Shown: piece by piece, positions 35,229-44,716 of the stretch | Numbering within the stretch: the stretch's first letter is position 1 | Layout: each line of letters begins with the position of its first letter | Assembly (NCBI GenBank): GCA_965276785.1 | Contig: OZ255629.1 | Span: 2,852,001-2,916,000, forward strand | DNA from: LMUY01 sp965276785 | GTDB taxonomy: Bacteria > Pseudomonadota > Alphaproteobacteria > Acetobacterales > Acetobacteraceae | Reading direction: 5' to 3' | DNA length: 64,000 bases | Notes under the pieces: model-generated | Seen by the model: the letters and a program-made list of their open reading frames with translations, nothing else | What the model was told of the DNA's origin: nothing | Database searches by the model: none | Made by a program: the position numbers and the translations under genes

Positions 35229-35894
35229 ATGCCAGAGGTGATGTTCGCCGGGCCTGACGGCCGGCTTGAAGGCCGCTATCATCATAGCAAAGACACCGGC
35301 GCGCCGCTCGCGCTGGTGCTGCAGCCGCATCCGCTGCACGGCGGCACCATGAACAATCGCATTACCTTCACGATGTATCAGTCATTCCAGAAACTTGGCT
35401 TTTCTGTGATGCGATTTAACTTCCGAGGCGTCGGGCGCAGCCAAGGGCGGTATGACGGCGGGATTGGCGAGATCAGCGATGCCGCTGCGGCGCTGGATTG
35501 GATGCAGATGGTCAACCCGGCCTCCAAGGGCTTGTGGATTGCAGGTTATTCGTTCGGTGCCTTCGTGGGGATGCAGCTTTTGATGCGCCGGCCGGAGATT
35601 TCTGGCTGGATCAGCGTGGCGCCGCCGGCGAGCCATTACGATTTCGGCTTCCTGGCGCCCTGCCCGTGCGGCGGCCTGATGCTGCATGGCGATATCGACG
35701 AACTCGTGCCGGAAGCCTCGGTGCGCAAGCTGGTCGACAAGCTGAACACGCAGAAGGGGGTTTCGGTGGATTACCGGGTCTTTTCCGGTGCCGACCATGT
35801 GTTTGCCAGCCATGCCGACAAGGTGGCCGAGGCACTGGAAAACTACGTTGGCCTAGCGCAGGCCCGCAAAGCGATGGCGCTGGCAGCGGATTAG
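35229..35894 (+). CDS. Alpha/beta hydrolase of the COG2945 type
   Basis: The 221-residue hydrolase has the segments LVLQPHPLHGGTMNNRI, NFRGVGRSQGRYDGG, the nucleophile elbow IAGYSFGAFVGMQLL (Ser in GYSFG), LHGDIDELVP (Asp) and FSGADHVFASHADK (His). These form the complete triad of the small alpha/beta hydrolases often called COG2945. Substrates are unknown for most members. ATG at 35229 (MPEVMFAGPDGRLEGRYHHS) is preferred over the longer frame from 35193. Its 3' end overlaps the convergent KirBac gene by 4 bases. Confidence 0.85.
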   Translation: MPEVMFAGPDGRLEGRYHHSKDTGAPLALVLQPHPLHGGTMNNRITFTMYQSFQKLGFSVMRFNFRGVGRSQGRYDGGIGEISDAAAALDWMQMVNPASKGLWIAGYSFGAFVGMQLLMRRPEISGWISVAPPASHYDFGFLAPCPCGGLMLHGDIDELVPEASVRKLVDKLNTQKGVSVDYRVFSGADHVFASHADKVAEALENYVGLAQARKAMALAAD

Positions 35895-36850
35895 CGCTCG
35901 GGTTGTGCAGGGTTGGGCGGATGGATCGGTTCCACCTCATGGAACACCGTGAAGTCGATCACTGGACGTCCACTTTCAGTAAAACCGAACATATCCTTGA
36001 ACTTATGCTCGAATAGGATTTCGTCGGAACTGTAACTGGTCCGCGCATGGATGGTTTGGCTCATCGTCTCATCCAGCCCTGTCACGGTCACCAGCAGTTC
36101 CGCCGCCATCTCGGCCAGGCTTTCCGGCGTGGCGCCGTAAAGCGGGCTGTGCTCGTCGATCGGGTGCATGGCTGTGAACGAGAGTGAAAACACCGGTGTG
36201 TGGCCTCGCGCGAGGGCCAGGTTGTAGAAGCGGCGCATGGAATGGCCTTCCCGCGTCAGTTCCCGCCGCAGCAAAGTCAAGGTCACATCGGCTTCCAGAA
36301 TCTGATTGCGCCGATTGTTGGAGAGCCGCACCGACAGGGTGGGCACCCCGTCATACGGCGATACCGTTACCACTCGGCTGAACAACACCCTGGCGGTCGG
36401 GCGGGAAAAGCGCGCGAACGTCAGGCCGGTGGTGAAGGCGGTGAACACCAACGACACCATCGTTTCGGCCAATACCATCAGGTTGGCATACCTGCCCGAC
36501 GGGGTGAGCACGCCGTAGCCGATGGTGGCCATGGTTTGGATGCTGAAGAAGAACGCGTCGTCGAACCCGCCGGGCTTGGCGTGGTCGATGCTGTTGGGCA
36601 TCAGCAGGTAGAGCCCGGCGAACAGCACGTTCAGCAGCAGGTAGAGCACTGCGCCGGCCAGCAGGAAGCGGCCCCAGGACAGCACCAGCAACTGATGGTA
36701 GCCGTCGGTAAACCAACTGGTGCGAAAACCGATTCGCAATGGTCCATCGGAGGGCTGGCGCGGCACCAGGCGAGGAACGTAACGCTCCGTGCCGGGCGGT
36801 TGGTCTGGCAGGACGGCGGGCCGGGAAGGCTTGTTCAGTGGGCGAACCAA
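35891..36850 (-). CDS. Inward-rectifier potassium channel (KirBac)
   Basis: The protein is a two-helix K+ channel with the selectivity filter TMATIGYGVLTPSGRYANL. The outer helix lies around FLLAGAVLYLLLNVLFAGLY and the inner helix around LMVLAETMVSLVFTAFTTGL. The C-terminal cytoplasmic Kir domain is an immunoglobulin-like sandwich (VVTVSPYDGVPTLSVRLSNN, SFTAMHPIDEHSPLYG). Starting at TTG 36850 gives 319 residues (MVRPLNKPSRPAVLPDQPPG); longer upstream sequence belongs to the P-loop gene. The start overlaps the stop of the P-loop gene by 16 bases, implying coupled expression. It conducts K+ across the inner membrane; gating ligand unknown. Confidence 0.92.
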   Translation of the reverse strand: MVRPLNKPSRPAVLPDQPPGTERYVPRLVPRQPSDGPLRIGFRTSWFTDGYHQLLVLSWGRFLLAGAVLYLLLNVLFAGLYLLMPNSIDHAKPGGFDDAFFFSIQTMATIGYGVLTPSGRYANLMVLAETMVSLVFTAFTTGLTFARFSRPTARVLFSRVVTVSPYDGVPTLSVRLSNNRRNQILEADVTLTLLRRELTREGHSMRRFYNLALARGHTPVFSLSFTAMHPIDEHSPLYGATPESLAEMAAELLVTVTGLDETMSQTIHARTSYSSDEILFEHKFKDMFGFTESGRPVIDFTVFHEVEPIHPPNPAQPER

Positions 36851-37707
36851 TCCGCAATCGGGCGGACCGCGTCCATGGTCTTGGCACCCCAAGCCACCTC
36901 GGCGCGCGCCTTGCGCACGGCGCGGATGTAATCGGCGCCCTGCAGGCTGGTGGATTGCAGCAGGGCCCGCGCTTCGGACACCAGGCGGTCGATGCGCTGG
37001 AACACCACGGAGCCGATGTCGGCCACCCCCAGCCGCTCGATCCGCACCGCCTGGAACCGTGGCGCCTCGGCGTTCAGCATGCGGTCGCGAAATGCCGGCC
37101 ACTCGCCCGCGGCGGCGGCGAAGCGGCCGAGATACTCTTGTTCGACGGCGAACACCTGCACTCGGGGACCCCAGCTCACGGCGGCCTGGATGGCGAAGAT
37201 CGCCGATTCGACCGAATCGCTGGCGGTGGTCACCGGCACCACTACTCCCACGGTCTCGCCGCCATCGGGGAAGATCGGCCGTGGCTCCTCATCCAGAATG
37301 CGGCAGATATCAGCGAACATGTTGGCGCCAAGGTCCACCACCAGGCTGCCGGCGCCGAGCGCGTAGAGCAGGTCGTCCCAGGCGGTTGCGTTGGGATCGT
37401 AGGCGATCTCGCGGCTGGCGTCGAACGCTTGGGCGTTGCGGGCGTCATGATGCGCTACGTTCGCCAAGCCGTCCTCCTGGCGGAAGATGGTGGCCAGGCG
37501 AGGTTGGCGATCGTATTCGCGCAACTGCACGGAGCGCATCAGCAGAGGGTAGCGGTCGAGCAGGTTCACCAGCACGGCGTTGGCGGTGGTGGTCTTGCCG
37601 CTGGACTTGTCGTTGGCGAACAGCAGCGTCTTGCGGGTGCTGCTGGGGGCTGCTGCGGGCCCGCTCGGACGCAGTCCGCTGGTGCCGAGATCGTCCGGTG
37701 CTTGCAT
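36835..37707 (-). CDS. P-loop NTPase-like protein (ParA/MobD-like), unknown role
   Basis: The 290-residue protein has a Walker A-like segment, FANDKSSGKTTTANAVLVNLL, resembling the ParA-type loop but with an unusual residue at the position of the first Gly. It then has GAGSLVVDLGANMFADICRI (a Walker B-like Asp in VVDLGA) and TVGVVVPVTTASDSVESAI. Similar proteins are known near plasmid mobilisation and partition genes. None is a classic partition ATPase, and no ParB is nearby. It is flanked by an 80-residue coiled-coil membrane protein upstream and the KirBac channel downstream (overlapping by 16 bases). The function in this cassette is unknown. Confidence 0.65.
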   Translation of the reverse strand: MQAPDDLGTSGLRPSGPAAAPSSTRKTLLFANDKSSGKTTTANAVLVNLLDRYPLLMRSVQLREYDRQPRLATIFRQEDGLANVAHHDARNAQAFDASREIAYDPNATAWDDLLYALGAGSLVVDLGANMFADICRILDEEPRPIFPDGGETVGVVVPVTTASDSVESAIFAIQAAVSWGPRVQVFAVEQEYLGRFAAAAGEWPAFRDRMLNAEAPRFQAVRIERLGVADIGSVVFQRIDRLVSEARALLQSTSLQGADYIRAVRKARAEVAWGAKTMDAVRPIADWFAH

Positions 37708-37724
37708 CGTTGCGTCCTCGCTGG

Positions 37725-37967
37725 TCAGTGGCTCAGGCGCGCGCTGATCTCTCCGAGCTTGCTCCAGATCGCGAATTGGCCGCCAATCGACAGCAACGTC
37801 AGGCTGGACAGGATAGCCAGGGTCGCGGTGATCGCCCGCAGCGAGCCCTTGATGTCAGACAGCTCACGTCCGTAGGTGGCAACTTCTTCGGCGGCTTTGT
37901 GGGCCGAGTTGTCAGAAGCACCGGCTTCGAGGAGGGCGGCGCGGAGTGCGCCAAGTTGGAGTGCCAT
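37725..37967 (-). CDS. Small coiled-coil, single-helix membrane protein
   Basis: The 80-residue protein has an N-terminal helix, a hydrophilic coiled-coil-like segment (NSAHKAAEEVATYGRELSDI, then KGSLRAITATL) and one C-terminal hydrophobic helix (ATLAILSSLTLLSIGGQFAI). It resembles small DUF1640-like or mobilisation-associated coiled-coil proteins, but the match is weak. It is 17 bases upstream of the P-loop gene on the same strand. It may tether or regulate the P-loop partner at the membrane. No function known. Confidence 0.6.
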   Translation of the reverse strand: MALQLGALRAALLEAGASDNSAHKAAEEVATYGRELSDIKGSLRAITATLAILSSLTLLSIGGQFAIWSKLGEISARLSH

Positions 37968-38088
37968 TTGGGCGTATCCTGTTGGTCCGAAACGCGTGCT
38001 CCGTTTCTATCATAGGTGCCGCGGATAGCCAGTGTGACGGCGGCGTGCTAGCGGGCTGGCTCATTTCCAACCCATCGAGACGCTTGCC

Positions 38089-39288
38089 ATGCCCCTCAGC
38101 GACTTCCTCCAGGAGGCCACCGCACGCGGCTTCGTGCAGCAATGCACCGACGCCGAGGGGCTGAGCGAGGCGGGCGCAGTGCCGGGCTACATCGGTTTCG
38201 ACTGCACGGCGGACAGCCTGCATGTCGGCCACCTCATGCCGCTGATGATGCTGCGGCTGCTGCAGAAGCATGGCCATCGCCCGGTGGCGCTGATGGGTGG
38301 GGGCACGTCGCGGATCGGGGACCCGTCGTTCCGCGACGAGGCCCGCCAGTTGCTGTCGGACGAGCAGATCGCGGCCAACATGGTGGGCATCCGCGCCTGC
38401 ATCGCGCCGTTCGTCCGCTTCGGCGACGGGCCCGGTGAGGCGCTGATGCTGAACAACGCGGAGTGGCTGGACCGGTTGGGCTATATCGAGCTGTTGCGGG
38501 AGGTGGGGCCGCATTTCTCCATCAGCCGCATGCTCAGCGCGGAAAGCGTGCGCGCCCGGCTGGAGCGCGAGCAAGGGCTGACCTTCCTCGAATTCAACTA
38601 CTCCATTCTGCAAGCCTACGATTTCCGTGAGTTGCGCCGGCGCCACGGGGTGCGGCTGCAGATCGGCGGCTCCGACCAGTGGGGCAACATCGTCGCCGGC
38701 GTGGAGCTGGTGCGGCGGACCGATGCGGCGGCGGTGTTCGGGCTGACCACGCCGCTGATCACCACCGCGTCGGGTGCCAAGATGGGCAAGACCGCCGCCG
38801 GGGCGGTGTGGTTGTCCGCCGCGCGGCTGAGCCCGTACGGCTACTGGCAGTTCTGGCGCGACACCGACGACGCCGACGTCGTCCGGTTCCTGCGCCTGTT
38901 CACCGATTTGCCGCTTGCGGAGATCGACCGGCTGGCGGCGCTGCAAGGGGCGGAGCTGAACGAGGCCAAACGGGTGCTGGCGACCGAGTGCACCGCTCTG
39001 GCCCATGGCCGGGTGGCGGCGGCGGAGGCGGCGGAGGCGGTGCCTCCCACCCACCTCGTGCCGGCGGCGGACCTCGAACGCGGCATCCCGCTGTTCCGGC
39101 TGCTGGCGGAGAGCGGGCTGGCCGGCAGCTTGGGCGAGGCCAGGCGGCTCATTCGCGGCGGCGGGGCGCGCGTGAACGACATCGCGGTGGCGGAGGAGAC
39201 CGCGACGGTGAGCGCGGCCGATGCGCGGGGTGGGGCGCTGAAGCTGTCGGCCGGGCGCAAGCAGCACCGGCTGATCCGGGGGGAGTGA
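38089..39288 (+). CDS. tyrS: Tyrosyl-tRNA synthetase
   Basis: The 399-residue class I synthetase charges tRNA-Tyr. The nucleotide-binding signature is CTADSLHVGHLMPLMML (HIGH-type LHVGH) and the KMSKS-type loop is TTASGAKMGKTAAGAVW. QIGGSDQWGNIVAGVEL is specific to TyrRS. The C-terminal RNA-binding S4-like domain is visible (LAGSLGEARRLIRGGGARVN). Start ATG at 38089 (MPLSDFLQEATARGFVQQCT). Length is normal. Confidence 0.96.
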   Translation: MPLSDFLQEATARGFVQQCTDAEGLSEAGAVPGYIGFDCTADSLHVGHLMPLMMLRLLQKHGHRPVALMGGGTSRIGDPSFRDEARQLLSDEQIAANMVGIRACIAPFVRFGDGPGEALMLNNAEWLDRLGYIELLREVGPHFSISRMLSAESVRARLEREQGLTFLEFNYSILQAYDFRELRRRHGVRLQIGGSDQWGNIVAGVELVRRTDAAAVFGLTTPLITTASGAKMGKTAAGAVWLSAARLSPYGYWQFWRDTDDADVVRFLRLFTDLPLAEIDRLAALQGAELNEAKRVLATECTALAHGRVAAAEAAEAVPPTHLVPAADLERGIPLFRLLAESGLAGSLGEARRLIRGGGARVNDIAVAEETATVSAADARGGALKLSAGRKQHRLIRGE

Positions 39289-39292
39289 CCGT

Positions 39293-39326
39293 TCTGGCCG
39301 GAGAGACCGGGTCGGTCCTGGCCAGA
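39293..39326. promoter_or_regulatory. Inverted repeat between tyrS and coxS
   Basis: TCTGGCC (39293-39299) and GGCCAGA (39320-39326) are perfect inverted arms around GGAGAGACCGGGTCGGTCC-like sequence, which can itself pair partly. It lies 5 bases after tyrS and about 85 bases before coxS. It could be an operator for the cox genes or a terminator without a T-run. Confidence 0.35.
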
Positions 39327-39410
39327 CGGACTATAGACCCCATCTTGACCGTATACCGCCGCCGCCACACTCTGGCGCTAAACGCACGCGCATTTATTGG
39401 GAGACACGCC

Positions 39411-39902
<492 letters not shown>

Positions 39903-39916
39903 AACGGAGCGAGCCG

Positions 39917-40708
39917 ATGTACGATTTCGCATTCCACGAGCCCGGCAGCGTCGCCGACGCGGTGAAGCTGCTGCAGAACGATATGGAGGCCAAGGCGCTG
40001 GCCGGCGGCCAGACCTTCATCCCCGTGCTGAAGCAGCGGCTGAACCGGCCCTCCGCGCTGATCGACCTGCACAAGCTGGGCTTGGTTGGCATCGCCTCAG
40101 CGCCGGACACGATCACCATCCAGGCCATGACCACGCATGGCGAGATCATGGCCAGTGCAGACATCCAGCGGCGCTTTCCTGGCTTGGCCAAGATGGCGTC
40201 CTGGATCGGCGACACCCAGGTGCGCCACCGCGGCACCATCGGAGGGTCGCTGGCCAACAACGACCCTTCGGCCTGCTACCCGGCGGCGGTGCTGGCCACA
40301 GGCGCTACCATCGTGACCGACCGCCGCAGCATCCCGGCCGATGAGTATTTCCTCGGCATGTTCGCCACCGCGCTGGAGCCGGACGAGCTGATCACCGCGG
40401 TCGCGTTCCCGGTGCCCGAGAAAAGCAATTACGAGAAGTTCCGCAACCCGGCCTCGCGCTACGCGATGGTGGGCGTGTTCGTGGCGAAGGGCCCGGCGGG
40501 CGTGCGGGTGGCGATCACCGGCGCCTCGCAGAGCGGGGTGTTCCGCCATACCGAGATGGAGCAGGCGCTGGCGGCAGACTGGTCGCCGGACGCCATTAAG
40601 GGCATCGTGACGCCCGCGGATGGGCTGAACAGCGACATCCACGCGAGTGCGGAGTACCGGGCGCACCTGATCGGAGTGATGGCACGCCGGGCGGTTGCGG
40701 GGGCCTAG
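39917..40708 (+). CDS. Molybdenum hydroxylase FAD-binding medium subunit (CoxM-like)
   Basis: The 263-residue subunit has AKALAGGQTFIPVLKQRL (FAD pyrophosphate site) and the second FAD motif TQVRHRGTIGGSLANNDPSA. It accepts electrons from CoxS and passes them on. ATG at 39917 (MYDFAFHEPGSVADAV) lies 14 bases after coxS. Together they form two subunits of a CO dehydrogenase-like molybdenum hydroxylase. The following gene is a transporter, so the large subunit must be elsewhere or absent. Confidence 0.93.
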   Translation: MYDFAFHEPGSVADAVKLLQNDMEAKALAGGQTFIPVLKQRLNRPSALIDLHKLGLVGIASAPDTITIQAMTTHGEIMASADIQRRFPGLAKMASWIGDTQVRHRGTIGGSLANNDPSACYPAAVLATGATIVTDRRSIPADEYFLGMFATALEPDELITAVAFPVPEKSNYEKFRNPASRYAMVGVFVAKGPAGVRVAITGASQSGVFRHTEMEQALAADWSPDAIKGIVTPADGLNSDIHASAEYRAHLIGVMARRAVAGA

Positions 40709-40862
40709 AACCCCGAACTCGCAGCAGAATGACCGCGCCCGCACCTCGGTGTGGCGCGATGTTGGGCATTGCGCCCGCTAGAGCGCGGCGCGGGGCCGGG
40801 AAACATCGTGGCATTCCGCTTGCAGCTTCGCCGGGCAGTATCTGACCCTAAGGAGCTTGCCT

Positions 40863-42107
40863 ATGGCGATTGACGGTGTGACCCGGCGCGACACCCTCCG
40901 GTTCGCCACCATGCTTTCGGCCGGCGCCCTGAGCGCGCCGTTCGTTCTCCGCCATGCCCGTGCCGCCGAGCCGATCAAGCTCGGCAGCCTGCTCGACGGC
41001 TCGGGTGCGATCGGGCTGGAAGGCTCCCGCATGATCCAGACCACGGAGTATGCCGTGGGCGTGCTGAACGCGGCCGGCGGGCTGCTCGGGCGCCAGATCC
41101 AGCTGATCAATTACGACACGCAATCCAGCATGCAGCTCTACTCGCAATTCGCCCAGCAATTGGTGCTGAAGGACCGGGTGGATGTGATCCAAGGCGGCAT
41201 CACGTCGGCCTCGCGCGAGGCGATCCGCCCGACCATGGACCGGTTCAAGATGCTGTATTTCTACAACACGCAATACGAAGGCGGCGTGTGCGACCGCGAC
41301 GTGTTCTGCACCGGCACCACCCCGGCGCAGACAGTGGAGCACGTGCTCGCCTACGCGCTCAAGAACTGGGGTAAGAAGGCCTATATCGTCGCCGCCGACT
41401 ACAATTACGGCCAGATCACCGCCAAGTGGATGACCAAGTTCTGCCGCGACGGCGGCGGCAGCGTGCTGCAGACCGACTTCTTCCCGCTGGACGTCACCAA
41501 CTTCTCGTCGGCCATCAGCCGCATCCAGCAGGCGGCACCCGACTTCGTGCTTTCTGCCCTGGTCGGCGCCAACCATTCTGGCTTTTACCGCCAGTGGGAC
41601 GCGGCGGGGATGAAGCCGAAGATCCCGATGGGGTCCACTGTGTTCGGCCTCGGCGACGAATTGACGTCGATGGACCATTCCACCACCGACGGGATCGTGA
41701 CTAGCTTCGGCTGGTACAACGATATCGACACGCCGGCGAGCCAGGCCTTCGTGAAGGGCATGCAAGCCAAGTATGGCGCTGGCGTCACCGACTTGGGTGA
41801 ACTCGACTCTGCCACCTTCGAGGGTATCATGCTCTGGGCCGAGGGCGTGAAGAAAGCCGGCTCGGTGGCCCAGGCCAAGGTGATCGAGGCGATGGAGAGC
41901 GGCATCACCATCGAGGGACCGTCCGGCACGGTGACGATGGACGCCAAGACCCACCACACTATCCGCAACGCCTACCTGGCCGAGCCCAAGAGCGGCAAAT
42001 GGGACATCCTTGCCACCTTTCCGAACCAGTATCCGTCTGATACCGGGGGCGCCTGTGACTTGATGAAGACGCCCAGCACCAACAAGCAGTTCGTCCCCAG
42101 CATCTGA
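40863..42107 (+). CDS. ABC transporter substrate-binding protein (amide/urea-type)
   Basis: This 414-residue periplasmic binding protein has a Tat-like signal (VTRRDTLRFATMLSAGALSA, then PFVLRHARA). It is of the peripla_BP_6 type: IKLGSLLDGSGAIGLEGSRM, LNAAGGLLGRQIQLINYDTQ, DYNYGQITAKWMTKFCRDGG, and FFPLDVTNFSSAISRIQQAA. It resembles AmiC/FmdD and UrtA proteins that bind amides or urea. Start ATG 40863, 7 bases after AGGAG; TTG at 40857 is a less likely start. It heads the permease-ATPase cluster that leads to the amidase. Confidence 0.9.
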   Translation: MAIDGVTRRDTLRFATMLSAGALSAPFVLRHARAAEPIKLGSLLDGSGAIGLEGSRMIQTTEYAVGVLNAAGGLLGRQIQLINYDTQSSMQLYSQFAQQLVLKDRVDVIQGGITSASREAIRPTMDRFKMLYFYNTQYEGGVCDRDVFCTGTTPAQTVEHVLAYALKNWGKKAYIVAADYNYGQITAKWMTKFCRDGGGSVLQTDFFPLDVTNFSSAISRIQQAAPDFVLSALVGANHSGFYRQWDAAGMKPKIPMGSTVFGLGDELTSMDHSTTDGIVTSFGWYNDIDTPASQAFVKGMQAKYGAGVTDLGELDSATFEGIMLWAEGVKKAGSVAQAKVIEAMESGITIEGPSGTVTMDAKTHHTIRNAYLAEPKSGKWDILATFPNQYPSDTGGACDLMKTPSTNKQFVPSI

Positions 42108-42111
42108 CGTC

Positions 42112-42978
42112 ATGGACCTCGCTGGGCTGCTCGCCTTCAACGTCGTCACCGGCATCGCGACCCTGGTGCTGATCACGCTGGGGTTGGGCGTGATCTACGG
42201 CATGATGCGCATCATCAACCTGGCGCATGGCGAGTTCATGATGCTGGGCGCCTACACCGCGGTGGTGGCGAACGGGGCGGGGGTGAACATCTGGCTCGCC
42301 ATGCTGGTGCTGCCGCCGCTGGTGGTGGGGCTGGTGGGCCTGGTGCTGGAACGTATGCTGATCCGCTTCCTGTATGGCCGCATCATCGACACGATGCTCG
42401 CCACCTGGGGCGTGAGCCTGGCGCTGATCGGACTGATGACCACGGTGTTCGGCAACGTGGTGCGTAGCGTGCCGGTGCCGGTGGGGGGCTTCGCCATCGG
42501 GCGTTTCGGCGCGAGCCTCTATGGCGTCGTGATCGTGGTTGTTGCAGTCGCCGGGCTCGCCGGTATGCTGACGCTATTGCGGGCCACACGGTTCGGGCTG
42601 ATCCTGCGCGCCACGATGCAAAACCCGAACATGGCCAGCGCACTCGGCGTCTCCCCGCCGAAGATATACATGGCCGCATTCGCCTTAGGGTCCGCCTTAG
42701 CCGGGCTGGCCGGCGGCGTGCTGGCCCCAATCTCCGGCATTTCGCCGGGCATGGGCGCGGCCTATATTGCCAAGGCTTTCATTACTGTGCTGGGCGGCGG
42801 CCCGGCGATTATCACCGGCACCGGGCTGGCCTCCAGCCTGTTTGGGCTCATCAACGAACTGGTGTCGTTCCAGACCACACCGGTGATCGGCGACGTGGCG
42901 CTCCTGGCCGCCGCCGTGCTGATGATCCGGCTGCTGCCGCAGGGCATCACCGGCCGCTTCCTAAGGCGCAGCTTATGA
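42112..42978 (+). CDS. livH: ABC transporter permease, LivH/UrtB type
   Basis: The 288-residue permease has about eight hydrophobic helices and the conserved LGVIYGMMRIINLAHGEFMM and GAYTAVVAN regions of LivH/UrtB, and GLASSLFGLINELVSFQTTP near the C-terminus. With LivM it forms the channel for the substrate delivered by the binding protein. It starts 4 bases after the binding-protein gene and overlaps livM by 4 bases. The substrate may be an amide rather than a branched-chain amino acid. Confidence 0.92.
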   Translation: MDLAGLLAFNVVTGIATLVLITLGLGVIYGMMRIINLAHGEFMMLGAYTAVVANGAGVNIWLAMLVLPPLVVGLVGLVLERMLIRFLYGRIIDTMLATWGVSLALIGLMTTVFGNVVRSVPVPVGGFAIGRFGASLYGVVIVVVAVAGLAGMLTLLRATRFGLILRATMQNPNMASALGVSPPKIYMAAFALGSALAGLAGGVLAPISGISPGMGAAYIAKAFITVLGGGPAIITGTGLASSLFGLINELVSFQTTPVIGDVALLAAAVLMIRLLPQGITGRFLRRSL

Positions 42979-44000
42979 CCAGCTGGCCAGGCTTCATCGC
43001 CGTCGTGATTGCCGGGCTGCTGCTCATGTTTGGGCTGCCGCAGCTGCTCGACCTCTTCGGCGTGGTGCAGATGACGGTGTTCGCTGCGATGGCGATGTAC
43101 GCGCTGAGCCAGGGCTTCCTATGGGGCTATGGTGGCATCATGTCCTTCGGCCAGGCGGCGTTCCTGGGGCTGGGCGGCTACGCCTATGCGGTGGCCGCGA
43201 TCAACTTTGGCGACAGCACCTTTGCCGTGGCCCTCGCCGTGCTGGTGCCGGTGCTGTTTGCGGCGCTGCTCGGCTACTTCATGTTTTATGGCCGCATCAG
43301 CGACGCCTATATCGGCGTTATCACACTCACGGTCTCGGTGATCCTGTTCGAACTGGTGAACTCCACCTCGGGCAGCGAATACCGCATCGGCAGCGCGGAA
43401 CTTGGCGGCTTCAACGGCATGCCCGGCGTGCCGCCGCTGAACCTGCCGTTCGACCCGGCCGATGCGCTCGACCCGGTGCAGACCTGGTATGCCTGCATCG
43501 GCTCGCTGATCGGGATGTACATCTTGCTGCGCGCCGTTCTGGCCAGCCGCTTCGGCCGGGTCGTGGTCGCCATTCGTGAGAACGAGACGCGTGCGATGCT
43601 GCTGGGCTATGACCCACGGCGCTACAAGCTGCTCACCTTCATGATTGCCGCCGGCGTGGGCGGACTGGCGGGCTGCCTGTTCACGGTATGGGGCGGCTTC
43701 ATCAGCCCGACGGTGTTCGGGCTCACCATGTCGGCGCAAGTGATCATTTTCGTGCTGGTGGGCGGGCTCGGGACTTTGGTGGGTCCTATGTTGGGCGCGG
43801 TGGCGATCCAGTATCTCATCATCCTCGCCGGGTCGCAGAGCGTGGTGGATTCGAACCTGGGCCTGGGCGTGGTGCTGGTCGCCTTCGTCGTATTGGTGCC
43901 GCAGGGGGTGGTGCCGGTGATGCGGGACCGGTTGCTGCCGCTGGTGCGGTTCAGCCGTAAGCCGGCGGCGATGGCCGAAGTGGCCGAGACCGGCCGGTGA
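42975..44000 (+). CDS. livM: ABC transporter permease, LivM/UrtC type
   Basis: The 341-residue permease has about ten hydrophobic segments, the LivM motif ALSQGFLWGYGGIMSFGQAA and FVLVGGLGTLVGPMLGAVAI, and the EAA-like cytosolic loop RENETRAMLLGYDPRRYKLL. ATG at 42975 overlaps livH (ATGA). livG follows with the same kind of overlap (GTGA at 43997). Confidence 0.92.
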   Translation: MTSWPGFIAVVIAGLLLMFGLPQLLDLFGVVQMTVFAAMAMYALSQGFLWGYGGIMSFGQAAFLGLGGYAYAVAAINFGDSTFAVALAVLVPVLFAALLGYFMFYGRISDAYIGVITLTVSVILFELVNSTSGSEYRIGSAELGGFNGMPGVPPLNLPFDPADALDPVQTWYACIGSLIGMYILLRAVLASRFGRVVVAIRENETRAMLLGYDPRRYKLLTFMIAAGVGGLAGCLFTVWGGFISPTVFGLTMSAQVIIFVLVGGLGTLVGPMLGAVAIQYLIILAGSQSVVDSNLGLGVVLVAFVVLVPQGVVPVMRDRLLPLVRFSRKPAAMAEVAETGR

Positions 44001-44716
44001 GCCCGCCGCTGCTGGAAGCCAGCGGTGTCACCATGCGCTTCGGCGGCGTCGTGGCGGTGTCCGCGGTGAACCTCACGCTGGGGGAGTCGGAGCTGCGCTG
44101 CCTGATCGGGCCCAACGGCGCCGGCAAGAGCACGTTCTTCAAGGTGCTCACCGGCCAGCTCCGCCCGACCGAGGGCAGCATCCGGCTGCGCGGCCGGGAC
44201 GTGACCGGCGCCAACCCGCACGAGATCGCCCGGCTCGGCGTGGGCATCAAGACGCAGGTGCCGAACGTGTTCAACGGGCTTAGCGTGCGGGAGAACGTCT
44301 TTATCGGCGCGGCACGGCTGCATTCTCCCAAGCAGGCGCGCGCCATGGTGGAGCAAACCCTTGCCCGGCTGCAGCTTGAGGGCATCGCCGAGCGTATCGT
44401 GGGCCAACTCGCGCATGGGCAGCGGCAATGGGTGGAGATCGCCACCGTGCTGGCGCAGGAGCCGCAACTCATCCTGCTCGACGAGCCGGCCGCCGGCATG
44501 AACCATGCCGAGGTGCAGCGGACGGCGGACCTGATCCGTGAGATCAACCGCACCCAGGCGCTGGTGGTGGTGGAGCATGACATGCAGTTCATCCGCATGA
44601 TCGCCACCACGGTGACGGTGTTCAACCAAGGCGCCGTGCTGATGGAGGACGAGGTGGGCCGGGTGCTGGCCGACCAGCGGGTGCGGGACGTGTACCTTGG
44701 CAAGCAGGCAGCGTGA
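43997..44716 (+). CDS. livG: ABC transporter ATPase, LivG/UrtD type
   Basis: The 239-residue ATPase has Walker A in LIGPNGAGKSTFFKVL, the signature region AHGQRQWVEIATVLAQEPQL, Walker B plus catalytic Glu in LILLDEPAAGMNHAEV and the switch His in VVVEHDMQFI. GTG at 43997 (MSPPLLEASGVTMRFGGV) overlaps the livM stop. The last codons (GKQAA, stop at 44716) form the first unit of the 27-bp tandem repeat. The C-terminal segment DVYLGKQAA is normal for LivG, so the repeat grew from its 3' end. Confidence 0.94.
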   Translation: MSPPLLEASGVTMRFGGVVAVSAVNLTLGESELRCLIGPNGAGKSTFFKVLTGQLRPTEGSIRLRGRDVTGANPHEIARLGVGIKTQVPNVFNGLSVRENVFIGAARLHSPKQARAMVEQTLARLQLEGIAERIVGQLAHGQRQWVEIATVLAQEPQLILLDEPAAGMNHAEVQRTADLIREINRTQALVVVEHDMQFIRMIATTVTVFNQGAVLMEDEVGRVLADQRVRDVYLGKQAA

